Shown piece after piece: positions 11,528-22,467 of a stretch of 64,000 nucleotides of DNA. The position numbers were made by a program, and so were the translations under genes. Position 1 is the first letter of the stretch, and each line of letters starts with the position of its first letter. The notes below the pieces were generated by a model. The model saw only the letters and a program-made list of their open reading frames with translations. It was not told the origin of the DNA and ran no database searches. Source of the DNA: Pratylenchus scribneri (lineage: Eukaryota > Nematoda > Chromadorea > Rhabditida > Pratylenchidae); NCBI GenBank assembly GCA_030063045.1, contig JAQSEB010000178.1:248001-312000 (forward strand), written 5' to 3'.

Positions 11528-14251
11528 TTACTTCAATAAAAATTTCGGTATTGTTGCGTTAAGTTCGCTTAATGCATCTGTTTGTCTTTGTCTAACCTCT
11601 TTTTTAAATTTTAATTCCCTTTCTTTTTTTTCTGTAATTGTCATTTTATTTTTTCCTTTTTTCGACATTTCTTTTTTACGATCAGCATCAGCAGATTTCT
11701 TTCCCATAGGATTTGGATGTTTCGATTCTTAAAATAAAATATTGAAACAATGAATTTAATTTTTATTTTTTTGTATTAACAAACAATTAGAATAAAACTA
11801 TTAATTATTAAGAATATCAATAAAGGTGCATTTCCTATTCTATTTTCATATTTCTAAATATATCGTTAATATTCATTCAAAATCCCCGAGGAACTATTTC
11901 TCAACCCACCTAAGAAAATTATGAATCCATCTACTTAATTTGTGAACATTTTGAATACATATTTTGTTCGGTTTAATTTGGGAAAATAAGATTTTTCAAA
12001 TTCACCTTACCAAGGGCTTGGGTTCTCTACTCAAAGTAGAGGATAATGAATTATTAGATAATGGGGAATAAAATAAATCAGCATTTTTAATCCTATATAA
12101 AGTTGTACAAAACTGACTGCATTTATACCTAATTTTGGTCAAGTTTAGCCCTTGCCTATATCTAATCATCTAATAAATCACAACATTTCTTTATGATAAT
12201 GTTAAAGACTTAAAAAAGGCCAATTATTCTAAGTGAAAATTTGTAGGAAATTAATTCAATATTTTATTAAACATTTTTTTGCAAATATTATGAATTATGA
12301 TGAAGAATAAATATCTATTATTATAATAAATATAGTAAAAATTACCATTTAGATATGCCTCATTATTTTTTCGAATATGTTCAAGTAAATCAATGTGTGA
12401 ATGTTCTTTTACTCCGCTGAATTTTTAATTTATAAAATAATTCAATATTTTCGGATTGATAATATTATTTGTTTAAAATTTTATATTTTTTTAATTTTAA
12501 AATTATTTTCACCTCATCATAGAGACCAATTCTCCTTCCAGTATAATTATGCAATCGCGCGTTGCTATTAATGTTTCAAATTCCTTTAACCTGTTGAATT
12601 TTAAGATGATTAAAATAAATAAAAATCAAAATGAAGCTATATTGATTAGATGTATTATATAAGCTCACATTTAACTGATAGAATATAGAAATAATCTATA
12701 AATAATAAATGTTGATTGGAAAATCAATCCATCGACAGCCTAATTTAATACATCTATAGTAAAATATTAAAGTTGTCTTTCTTAACTGATTATTTTCCTA
12801 TTATAATATTACTTAATTTTCATGTTTTTTGTTAAGTCACAACTCACAATCACAAAAGAAATCAAAATTCAAAATTTTTCTCATTTAAAAAAGAAATTCG
12901 GGGTTTTTAAAATAAAATCGTCACACTTAATATTCTATTATTTTCTCCATTTTTATTTTTTTTATTTTGCTCGCATTTCTATTTTATTTTATAAATTCCA
13001 CATTTTTCAGTAGATATAATTTAGTGAGTTTTTTTTAATTTGACCATTTAAATTTACTGATTATATAAAAAAAATTTATATAACTTTGTCGTTTCCATTT
13101 TACAATTTTCCTTTATTTTATCTTTAAATGCATCCAATATTTTGCCTTTTTCATCTCGTTTTCTTTTCTCAACCATTGCTAAATTTGTTTTCATTACGAA
13201 GAAATATTAAATATTCTTTTTTACCATGTGAATTTGTTGATAGCATTGGTCCTGTTGATTCCACTGGTTTTTTTCCTTTCTCTGATTGCTGAATTTATTT
13301 AATTAAATAATGATAATGATAGAGTTGAAAATTTAAAGCATCCTAGCTCGATTCTTTTTGTCTTGAAATAAATAATTTTTGGATTGAAAATACAAAATTT
13401 TGCGAAATTAAATTATATACATTGATGGCAACACCACTTTGCGATCCATGAGACATTGGTGTTGGAATGTCATTTTGCAGTCCAGGAGGCATTGGAATTT
13501 GATTCTTATTTGGCAACTTTTAAAGTAATTAGTTATTTTCTTATTTTAAATTATACAATGAAGAGAGAGGGATATTTAATGGGTTCCCCTTGAATTTCAT
13601 TAAACACAATTGAATCAAAATGGAGTGCATGATCTCTTTTTCCGGTATTCAGAATTGGAAAGGTACTTTGCTGCCCTTCCGTTAACTTATTTTTTTGTTG
13701 ATAATCTAATTGATGGGCATCTTTCTTTTTAAACGATTCTGTTCCAATTTTTTGCCTTTTCGCTTTATTTGGATGGCTCTCTTCGCCAACATCTGAAAAG
13801 AATTATGAAACTTTCCCTTTCCATTAATAATTTTTTGTCTCAATAGTATAAAATAAAGATAACAGCTTTTTAGAAAAAGTGTAAAAATTTTTAGAACTCG
13901 TTTTTTGTTTTAATATATCATAAATAATATCTCACCTTCCTCTACATTTACATTTATTGGCCATTCTATTGAAGGAATTTGGTGCATCATTTGTTGATGT
14001 TTTGGTGATGAATATTGGAGATTTTCATCAGTTGGGGCTGCCACTGGCTTAAAATAGCCTTGTTGGTCTTGAAGCCAATCAACAGTTGGATTTTGTAAAA
14101 ACTGTGGCGGGGAATGAACGGAATAATCATCATGAGTTCTTCTTTCATTCTCCTCTTTTTGTGATGAGTCAGAGTCAGTCTCATTTTCTTCAGCAGAAAA
14201 TACTCCAAAAATTTTTGAACAGATGAATAAAATTAATAGGAATTTTTTCAT
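11528..14251 (-). CDS. secreted, lysine-rich family member (cluster member 1)
   Basis: The exons on the minus strand are 13936-14251, 13557-13792, 13421-13516, 13225-13288, 13085-13178, 12513-12590, 12346-12416 and 11528-11727. All phases agree, giving 384 residues. The protein starts with a signal peptide (MKKFLLILFICSKIFGVFSA). An acidic region follows, then the cluster motifs NPTVDWLQ and ENLQYSSPKHQQMM. The remainder is rich in Lys, Gln and Pro, with basic clusters resembling nuclear localisation signals (NKAKRQK, EKRKRDEKGK, GKKSADADRKKEMSKKGKNK). The C-terminal 60 residues look helical and highly charged and end ALSELNATIPKFLLK. No zinc finger is present. Secretion followed by nuclear import in a host cell is a hypothesis from the motif combination. 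The 13557 and 13085 donors are weak and the middle exons are the least certain. Confidence 0.62.
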
Positions 14252-14577
14252 AATTAATTGGAAAGAAAATTTAAGGGGATCTGATTTGTACAATACCCAC
14301 CCGAAAATAAGAGCCTTATGAGGCCTATCAGATCTATTCAGAGAAGTGGATATATTGATTTTATATCTCTGCCCAAAATGGATTTACCCCATCTTTGTAC
14401 ATATTGATTTATTCTCTCCATTCTCTATCACAACCACCTATATCCCGAGCCAAATAGGCCCATCCTCGATCCCCCTGTCGTCACCTCTGGCCAAAATAGG
14501 CATATCCTCGCTCCTTATAAGGTGGGGGCATGCAAAAGTCCCAAAATGGGGTGGGGTGTAAGTGAAGGGCATAGACA

Positions 14578-14905
14578 TGACCTAGTTGGGATTTAAGGAT
14601 GGTCATAACCAACAGGCCCAAATATGAGTGGAGGGTCGGCCATGGCCAAAATCCCAAAAATTGGGTGGAGAGCTGGAGAGTGGCCACAACCAAAAGGCCC
14701 AAAATTAAAGGTAGGGAATGGCCAAATATGGGGAGAGTTAATTGTAATTTGGAAAAGGCCTTTGAATCAGCAAGTATTGATTTTTATTTTCCCAAAAGAA
14801 ATGCAATTTTTTGAAGAAAATCATAATGAACTCAAAAAAGGAATAGAGCGGATTCTGTGCAAATTTGTTCATAAAGTTTTGGAAGGAAATGATGGAAATT
14901 AACTT
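14578..14905 (+). repeat. degenerate paralogous segment, copy 2 (no MITE)
   Basis: This copy matches 9256-9562 plus 10186-10215, including the 'ggtcggccatggccaaaat' direct repeats and the frame reading GRVNC-LEKAFESASIDF. Here the frame shifts once after the NAIF codon and then continues ENHNELKKGIERILCKFVHKVLEGNDGN to a stop. The frameshift suggests a decayed coding fragment. It carries no insertion where copy 1 carries the MITE. Confidence 0.5.
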
Positions 14906-14929
14906 TTTGGCCATAATTTGTAATCCCAT

Positions 14930-15486
14930 AGTAAATTTCTGTTGGAATTTAGGTCACACCGCTTTGGGGATTTCTCTATTGAATAAATCGAATATAATAA
15001 TTGGATTTTTTGCAAAATTTTGAGGGAGAATGGATTGGATATTTGTGTAACGCGGAAAAAGTGATCATTCGTAAACTTTATATTTTAAAATTTATTATCA
15101 ATAGAATCTTTCTTCAATTCATTTAGTTCCTCACCAGGGGTGTTAATTCGTCTCGTACTCGTATTACTCGTGATTTTGGGCCTACTCGTACTCGTGTACT
15201 CGTACTCGTTTTTTGGCCCTCGAAACCAGTATTTGGACGAGTATTGAAAAGTGAAGGGGGGCCCTTCACTTTCCTACTTTTCATGAAAATATTGATTTTC
15301 CAATACAAATAAAAGCAAAATAGCCTTTTATTTTTATTAACTGCCCAAATTAGTGTTCGTCAAAAGGCAGAAAATAAAGTTTTTTGTTTATTAAAATCAA
15401 ATTGGATATTTTTCATTCATAGGTTTTTGATTATTTGGATCCAAAAATGAAAAAGATTCTTATTGGTGGCGTTCCATTCCGTACTG
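14930..15486. other. no gene; short-period 'tactcg' repeat at 15137-15226
   Basis: Most of this stretch is plain AT-rich DNA. At 15137-15226 a 'ggggtgttaattcg' edge is followed by many 'tactcg' or 'actcgt' units. This recalls the 'gggttaattacccg' edge and 'tacccg' units of the hAT remnant at 61.86-62.92 kb, but a second end was not found. Confidence 0.4.
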
Positions 15487-15831
15487 CGACGCTTGCGGAC
15501 GAAACGGATTGAAGCCGAAGGTGATAAAGCTGGGGTGGCATTGTTTACAGCATATTATTAGGCATACAATCAGCTACAAAATGATATCAAAAGTTTTGGT
15601 CACTGTTGAATATTCACCGAGTTATGGCCAAAAAATAGTCAAAAACGCAATTTTAATTAAACCAATGGTTTTTTGGCCATAACTCGGAGAATATTCAACA
15701 TTGGCCAATGCATTTGATGTCATTTTGTAGTTAATTTTAAGTCTAATAATATGCTATAAACAATGCCACTCCAGTTTTACTACCTTCGACTCCAGACCGT
15801 TTCGTCCGCAATGTCGGGTCCGCAAGTGTCG
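15487..15831. mobile_element. foldback element family B, copy 1
   Basis: Inverted arms meet near 15640 in 'aaaacgcaattttaattaaacc'. The arms contain TTTTGGCCATAACTCGG and GAATATTCA, and the ends read CGACRCTTGCGGACGAAACGG. The right end carries an extra 'gggtccgcaagtgtcg' unit. Copy 2 lies at 24050-24408. No convincing target duplication was found, so the exact ends are approximate. Confidence 0.7.
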
Positions 15832-16034
15832 GCCAACCATCCCACATATTGGTCCGAGGAAAATGCCATCAAATGACCATTGTTGTGCAAATTGGCTAAC
15901 AAATATTTCTCAACACCGGCCACGTCCGCAGAAAGCGAAAGACTCTTTTCTACGGCTGGCCAAATTTTAACCATCTTTTTATATTTTCTTAATATTATCC
16001 ATAATTTAATTTTATCATAGCCAGGTCTTTTCAA
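15832..16034 (-). pseudogene. coding-like fragment abutting foldback element B
   Basis: An open minus-strand frame reads MVKIWPAVEKSLSLSADVAG and continues VEKYLLANLHNNGHLMAF...QYVGWLA. It has higher GC and codon-like regularity than its flanks. It then runs straight into the foldback element's end. The sequence on the far side of the element (from about 15486 downwards) continues open for about 17 codons to a stop. I do not recognise the protein. A gene fragment truncated by insertion is the simplest explanation. Confidence 0.35.
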
Positions 16035-16236
16035 AAAGACATTGTCGTTATTATTATTATGTTTACAAGATATGTTTCATAAATATTTTTTTCTCTTTTT
16101 AGAAAAAGTTCATTAAAATGTTTTTTTTTTGATCAATTGTATGAATAAATCAAAATAAAATTTATTCTACAAATCCGAATAGCATAGTGAAATTTTATAT
16201 TAAATAAGGCCAAGTCCTCAGCTCTTTTCCCTCAAT

Positions 16237-16725
16237 TCATTCCATAGGCCCTTTGTCACTTTCCAGCATATTATTTCCTCCTTTGTCGCATGTCCTCAAA
16301 TGTTCTTTCAAATATTTTTTCCGCGTGAAACTTTTTCTACACTTTTCGCAAACAACTTTCTCTAAAATGTTAATGAAAATGCTAACAAGAATTAATTTAT
16401 TTAGTCTGAAAACAATTCAAATGTTACTCACCTTGATGTGTTTCCATATGTTGCCGACGACTCGAATCGTATAAAAATTCTTTCTCGCATCCAGGAAATG
16501 TGCATTTATATGGTTTAAAATCGGCTAAATCATGAGGAAAATTTTCAAAAATTTTTAAATTTTAAAAATAATATTTTATTTAGTAATTTATTATGTATGA
16601 AAAAAAAAAGAAATTTATTGAAATTTTTTCCTCACATTTATGTATTTTCTCATGCTCCCAACGTCTCTTTTTTGAGGCAAATTTTTTATTACATTCGGAA
16701 AAACGGCATTCAAATTCTTTCTTGT
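16237..16725 (-). CDS. C2H2/CCHC zinc-finger exons of the secreted family, 5' part not found
   Basis: Three minus-strand exons (16636-16725, 16432-16524, 16237-16361) join in phase and encode three fingers. Finger 1 is C-x4-C-x12-H-x3-H (CRFSECNKKF...HEKIH). Finger 2 has the same spacing (CTFPGCEKEF...HMETH). Finger 3 is C-x2-C-x12-H-x3-C (CEKCRKSF...HLRTC), a CCHC type also found in the neighbouring cluster genes. A short acidic tail follows and ends DKGPME. The exon borders and phases (one base carried over at each) match those of the three-finger gene at 19.7-20.7 kb. No signal peptide exon lies between 16740 and 17028. These exons may be alternative 3' exons of the gene ending at 17029, or the remnant of a fifth copy. 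Confidence 0.6.
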
Positions 16726-17028
16726 CTGAAATAAGGGAAAAAACCTTTTTAAAAATTGTAAATTTATTCTAAATTAAAATTGATTATAAACAAAATGTTT
16801 TAAAAATATTTGCTGACCTTATTAATCCTAGATTAGACTTTCTACATAAAACTTCTACAAATTGTAATTGATGGTTAATCTAGTTTTATTATTCATCATA
16901 TCAATTTTTGATTGAGTGAGACCACATAAAATTTTCTAATCTTATCATCAATGGAAATGGAAAGTTTTTTTAATAAAAAATATGTTGCAATAAAACCGAG
17001 GAAGGGGACGAGGATTTTAGGGTTTCTT

Positions 17029-18560
17029 TCATATTTTAGCTTTTTTATTTGCTGAACCATTTATGTTTTTGGTGCATGGTTTGTTCAAATGTCTGGTCAA
17101 ATAGCCATTCGTAGTGAAACGCATTCCACATTTTTGGCAGGGATATGGCCTTTCTGCTATGATTGGCCGAATATTATGAATTGGATTTTGTTCCATATTT
17201 TGTTGTGCCGATGATGAACATTCATTTGGCAACATGTCATCCTCTAAATGCATCTGAGTAACCGAATGATTTTGTTTTTTCCCTTTGTTAACACTTTTTT
17301 TGACTGCTTTTTTCCCTTTATCTAAATTTTTTGCATTTTCTGTTGTCCCTTGCATTGGCAGATTTGAGTCCATTATTTGTAGTTGGGCGGGCGATGAATG
17401 TGGGATATTTTTATCATTGATTGAATCTAAAGTATCCTCCGACAAATTTTCAAATGCTTCGGCTAATAAATCATCCATTGTCGGATTTTGGTTCATCATT
17501 TGTTGTTGGGCGGGCGATGAATGTGGAATATTTTCAACCATTGAATCTGTCCATCCATTTGGGAATATGTCATCAAAATGCATTATAGAGAGAGAACGAG
17601 TTGGTTTTTTCCCTTTATCAACGCTTTTTTTAATTGGGTTTTTCCGCTTTTCAACAATTTTTACGGCTAGTTTTTTCTCTTTATCTAAATTTTTTGCGAC
17701 TGGTTTTTTCCCTTGCATTGGCAGATTTGAGCCAATAATTGATGCTGAATTTTAAATAAATTTTTAATAAAATTATTTTTTTAAACCTTTTCCCTTATTA
17801 AATTGAGATTCTTGCACAACATTTGTAGCTAATTCTCGATTTGATATATTTTCCGAAGGCAAAGCTAATAATGGACTCTGTTGATTAGGCTGAAAAAAAT
17901 TTGAGGCAGTGACATTCAATGGATGGTTTTTGAGAGATTTTGATGTTATTTCTTAATTTTGCACAAAATCTGCCACCAACAATCAAATTTTTTATCCTCC
18001 GGGTGCGATTTGTTATGAAACCCGCAAAATTACGGAAATATTTGGACCCAACCCCCAACCCATAATCAATTAAATGTGGCTTGAATATCAAATAAACAAC
18101 AAAATTTATATAAAATTCTTTTAAATAATCTTCCTACAATATTCCTTACTACACAAATTAATCCTTCCTGCCACAATGCTCATTCCTGGAAGGGCATTAA
18201 AAATATATTTACAATTTTACAAACCGCATTCAAGTTGGATGTATCAATGAATTGTTGTTCTGCTTGTATAGATTGTTGTTCCATTGAACCCGGAGCATTC
18301 CCCTCATTTCCGATGTCCTCATCAAACAATGCCATCATTTGTCTAAGTTCTTCCGAATCATATTCCAAAATATCATCATCAAAATTATTTTCATTATACA
18401 CAGCTGCCTGTGGTCCATGGGCTTCTCCTCTGTCTTGTTCATTTGGTGAAGGATATTCCGCCGGCGGAATATTTCCTTCTTCGCCATGAGCATTTGTACA
18501 AATACATATTATAGAAATATTTAATAAGAAAATAGCAAATAATAATGTTTAAATTTTCAT
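17029..18560 (-). CDS. secreted-family CCHC zinc-finger paralogue with stop codon in its signal peptide
   Basis: The exons on the minus strand are 18225-18560, 17787-17889 and 17029-17744, in phase, about 384 codons. The first codons read MKI, then TAA, then TLLFAIFLLNISIICICTNA. This is an otherwise typical signal peptide with an in-frame stop at codon 4. The following three exons are open to the end. Exon 3 contains an internal duplication: [KNLDK-KK...KKSV-KGKK], a histidine/methionine-rich block, and NIPHSSPAQ, each twice. It ends with one CCHC finger (CQKCGMRF...HLNKPC), then a basic tail NKKAKI. Basic lysine blocks could act in nuclear import. The stop may be a recent null mutation, a sequencing error or a sign that translation starts elsewhere. 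Confidence 0.6.
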
Positions 18561-18799
18561 TTACCTTAAAGAAGGATTTTCATTATATTGAAAATTTAAT
18601 TTTAGTAGATTGGAATTTATAATTGGTTGATAAAGGTCGAATATGGTATCATTCGATAGAACTTGTGTCAGTGTCGGATAAAAATAATTATAAACACATG
18701 AAAATCACGGGAAAGGGACCCCATTTGATCATATTCAAAAAAATCGAAATTTTTAACTGCCTTAATAAATTTTGTTTGAATTTAGGTCGTCACTTCGAA

Positions 18800-19170
18800 C
18801 CCCTTTTTGAATTTTTTCTCTAATGGGCTTGGTAAATTGGATAAAGTATTTGAATTTTACAGTGATTTGAGAGAGAAGGGATTTTGGGGAAGAAAAATTG
18901 ATCACTTGTATATTGAATCAGCCAGGGATGGAGGATTGGCTCATTTAAATCGCTGTCCTTCTTCCTTTGTTTTGCTTAAATTTTATTATTCCCTCACTCC
19001 TCTCTCCCCTTATTTAGCCCAATCGCCAACGGCAATGCTTTTGTTGATATTAACGGAATCCATTAACCCTTCCTCTCAATTTTGGGCCATTCTAATTCCT
19101 AAATTCCCTTTCAAAATAGAATTGAATGAATGTATGCTCGATGGATTTTACACTGATGATCAACCGTGAA
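18800..19170. repeat. duplicated 5' flank of the secreted family, copy 1
   Basis: This block lies upstream of the gene starting at 18560 and matches 20740-21150, upstream of the gene starting at 20663. Shared phrases include 'gatttgagagagaagg', 'gatcagccNgggatggagga', 'cttcttcctttgttttgc' and 'gaattgaatgaatg'. Duplication of the flank together with the gene suggests tandem copying of whole transcription units. Confidence 0.6.
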
Positions 19171-19691
19171 TGCAAAAGTTTATTTTTATTTCAAATTAGT
19201 ATTATTCATAATTGAAATGGAAAAAAGTAAAACTACTCGTCAAGCTAATCAAATAGACATTAACGGATACTCCGATTATAGAAGACAATAGTATTTAAGA
19301 AAGGGGAGATGTTGATTATTGTTCTTAGGAACAAGAATGAGCCAGTAAAATTTGTTTGTTTGCGTGTAATTAGTTACTAATTAATTTCTAATCTCTCATC
19401 ATTGTTGCGCTTTTCATAATTTTTAACACTGGATAAGGAGTTAGTCTATTTTTTAATTTGGCCGTAATTTACATATGAATTTATAAATTTTAAAACTGAA
19501 TATGATTCTTTTGATTTATCGAGGATGATAATTTCTTAAAAAATTTAATAAAGAGGCAAAATAGAAAGAGAAATTGAAGAATTGGAAAAGGAAAACCGAT
19601 AAAAAAGGATTGGTCAACTGAATTAAAGAAATTAAAACAAATTAATTTTTTATTCTGCTGATCAGTAAAATACGGTAAAAAAGCTTAAAAT

Positions 19692-20663
19692 TTAATCATC
19701 CAGATATTTCTTAGTCTCAATCACATTTGCTTTTCTGGTGCACGTTCTTTTCAGATGTTGGTTCAATTTTGTTTCATTCTCAAATGTTTTTTCACAATTT
19801 GTGCATTGAAACGGAGTACTTCCTTTTTTGATGCATGGAATTTTTCTACCCTTATGTTGGATCAAATGGTAATTCCGCTTAAAACCCATTCCACAATTTT
19901 CGCAGATAAATTGTTTTTCGGCTAAAATTTTGGTGAGTAAATAAATTTTAAAATTAATGATCTCCGAAAATAATAAGAATTTTCTAAATTTTTACTCACA
20001 TTTATGTCCTTTCTCATGTTGTTTCCAAATCAACTTATTGTCAAATGTTTGTCCGCATTCATTACATTTAAATTCGTTTTCATCGGCTAAAAATTAAAAA
20101 AATAATCAAAATTTTATGTTAATTTCTCAAGAAACATTCAGCAATTTCCAATTATAATATAAATTAACATAAAATTCTCACCTGCTGCCGTATACCCAGT
20201 ATCTAAAATTTTAATATTTTATTTATTTTAAAAATTAATTTTTTTATTTACATTTCTGTACAAGATCTTTGAAATTTTGTTGATTGCTAATTATTACTTC
20301 CACATTTTCTCTGGGATTCGAGGAAGTTCCTTTTGTGATTGGCTGAATATTTTGCATTTGATTTTGTTCATTTTGTTGCGTCTTCAAAAAATTTTGAATA
20401 TTTTCATCATTGGTTGAAGCTAAACGTTTTGATGAGTGATCATTTCCAATTGGCAAAAGCTTTCCTTCTTGAAGCCAATCAGCATATGGATTTGGTAGTA
20501 AATCATTCGATTCATTTGGATGATTTGAAGGATTTTGTTCCAAATATTCGTCCAATTTTCTTTTGTCCTTGCCTTTTTGTAATGGGCCAGCATCATTTTC
20601 TCCGGCACAAATTATTTCAATAATTTTTGAACAAATTAATAAAATACAAATAAATTTTTTCAT
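19692..20663 (-). CDS. secreted three-zinc-finger protein (cluster member, complete)
   Basis: The exons on the minus strand are 20252-20663, 20182-20202 (21 nt), 20000-20086 and 19692-19921. All phases agree, giving 249 residues. A signal peptide (MKKFICILLICSKIIEIICA) is followed by a low-complexity region with the cluster motifs NPYADWLQ and ENIQN...QQNEQNQM. The microexon encodes YTGYTAA. Finger 1 (about residue 150) is C-x2-C-x12-H-x3-H (CNECGQTF...HEKGH). Finger 2 (CENCGMGF...H) has an irregular last ligand. Finger 3 is C-x2-C-x12-H-x4-C (CTNCEKTF...HLKRTC). The tail is basic and ends YLDD. Zinc fingers behind a signal peptide are unusual, because such folds normally act inside nuclei. 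A nucleus-targeted secreted effector is the working idea, not proven. Confidence 0.78.
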
Positions 20664-20739
20664 ATTTTATTGAAAAATATAATTTGATTAGATGAGGTAA
20701 TAATAAATTAATAAATTTACAATTAAACTTTTTGAGCCA

Positions 20740-21150
20740 AGTGCTCCCTATCTCTCCCTCATCAACAAAAAAATGCCCAGCACTTGAGTTTGGCATTGAT
20801 TTGAGAGAGAAAGAATTTTTGGGAATTGGGGAAAATTGGTCACTAGTATATTGGATCAGCCGGGATGGAGGATGGGCTCATTCAAAACACCCGCCCTTCT
20901 TCCTTTGTTTTGCCTAAATTTTATCTATTCCCTCATCCCTTCTCCCCCTTATTTGACGCAATCCCCCAAAGGCAATGTTTTGGTTAACGAATGATCTCAT
21001 ATCATAACCAGTGGCCCATTTTTCCTTCTCCCCTCAGTTTTGGCCATTTTCATTCCTCAAATTCCTTTTATTGATGTGCCCAAAGGGGGGATTGAATGAA
21101 TGCTAGGTCGATGAATTTTATGCCGCTGATCAATCGTAAGGGTAAGAAGG
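20740..21150. repeat. duplicated 5' flank of the secreted family, copy 2
   Basis: This block is homologous to 18800-19170 and sits in the same position relative to the next family member. Nothing else is supported up to the MITE at 21484. Confidence 0.6.
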
Positions 21151-21483
21151 ACATTTAAATGTCTTATAAACAAAAAACTAACGGATTATTTTATTAATTT
21201 TTAAAATTGCTTCATTAAATTAAAATTTATTAAATCCTGTAAGTAGCACAATTCAGTACTGTGGATTAAATTTCTTTTGACCAAACAAAAAATACAAAAT
21301 TGGTAAAAACAATATACAATATGTCATTCGAAACCTTAAAAGTCCAAAAAAAAATTTTTTAATTTCTTCAAAATTCAAACATTTTGTAATATAAGCAGCT
21401 TTTCCTCCTAAAATATAGGTTTATGGCATTCAAAAACATATACCTTTTTAAAAAGTTGGTCTATAAAAATTTAGAAAAGTCAG

Positions 21484-22099
21484 GGTAATATTGTCGTTCG
21501 TACCCCCCTTTTTTTACCAAAAAAATTTTTTTATCTTATTTTACGCTAAAAACATGCATTTAGGGGTTTTCGATGATGGGAAATACGAATCTGGCATTAG
21601 TTTTTCATTAGTTGTATTGGTTGAACCGTTATCGGTTCACAAACCGGTTTCGAAAAATCGAACTTTGGTATTTTCGGTAATATTATATATCAATCGACGC
21701 GTATTGACGAGCTGATCATGAATCTGTAATCGGTTTTGCATAAAACCCAAAATAAAAAAGTTATAGCCATTTAAAATTTCATAAGGTGTATTGATGACCC
21801 ATGTGACTAAAATGGCCATAACTTTTTTAGTTTTTGGTTTTATGCGAAACCGATTACAGATTCATGATCAGCTCGTCAATACGCGTCGATTGATATATAA
21901 TATTACCGAAAATACCAAAGTTCGATTTTTCGAAACCGGTTTGTGAACCGATAACGGTTCAACCAATACAACTAATGAAAAACTAATGCCAGATTCGTAT
22001 TCCCCATCATCGAAAGCCCCTAAATTCATGTTTTTAGCGTAAAATAAGATAAAAAATTTTTTTTTGGTAAAAAAGGGGGGTACAAACGACAATATTACC
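21484..22099. mobile_element. hAT-like foldback MITE (family A), second copy
   Basis: This 616-bp palindromic element closely matches 9571-10185, with ends GGTAATATTGTCGTTCGTAC on both strands. AAAGTCAG is repeated immediately outside each end (21476-21483 and 22100-22107), a perfect 8-bp target duplication. The arms are still very similar to each other. It lies between the two divergently oriented secreted-family genes. Confidence 0.88.
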
Positions 22100-22195
22100 A
22101 AAGTCAGAATTATAGAGGAGAATATTTAAGTTTAACAATGTTAAATAGTATATTCCCTTTCCTAGCTAATTATTATATATGCTAGAGAAAAAATG

Positions 22196-22381
22196 TCAGG
22201 CAGTTTTTTCGGTATAGTAAGGTTCGGGTTGGATTTCGGGAGGTGGGTTTTGAAAAACTACACCAGGAATGCACGCTATAGACTAATTTGGGCATGATTT
22301 GGTTTGAAGTTGATTTCAGCCACATGGTTAACATAGGGGGAAAACCGGTTTTTGGACTTAGAATTTGGCCACATTTTTTAG
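22196..22381. repeat. dispersed repeat, copy 2
   Basis: This is the partner of 1974-2152 and lies within 300 bp upstream of the ATG at 22468. It may therefore contribute promoter sequence there, though nothing seen demonstrates that. Confidence 0.6.
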
Positions 22382-22467
22382 TTGAACTATTAATAATAAA
22401 AAAAAGAATGGTATTAATTTTAAGACGGCGAAACGTCTCCAATTGATTATTCATCATTTTTAGAGAC

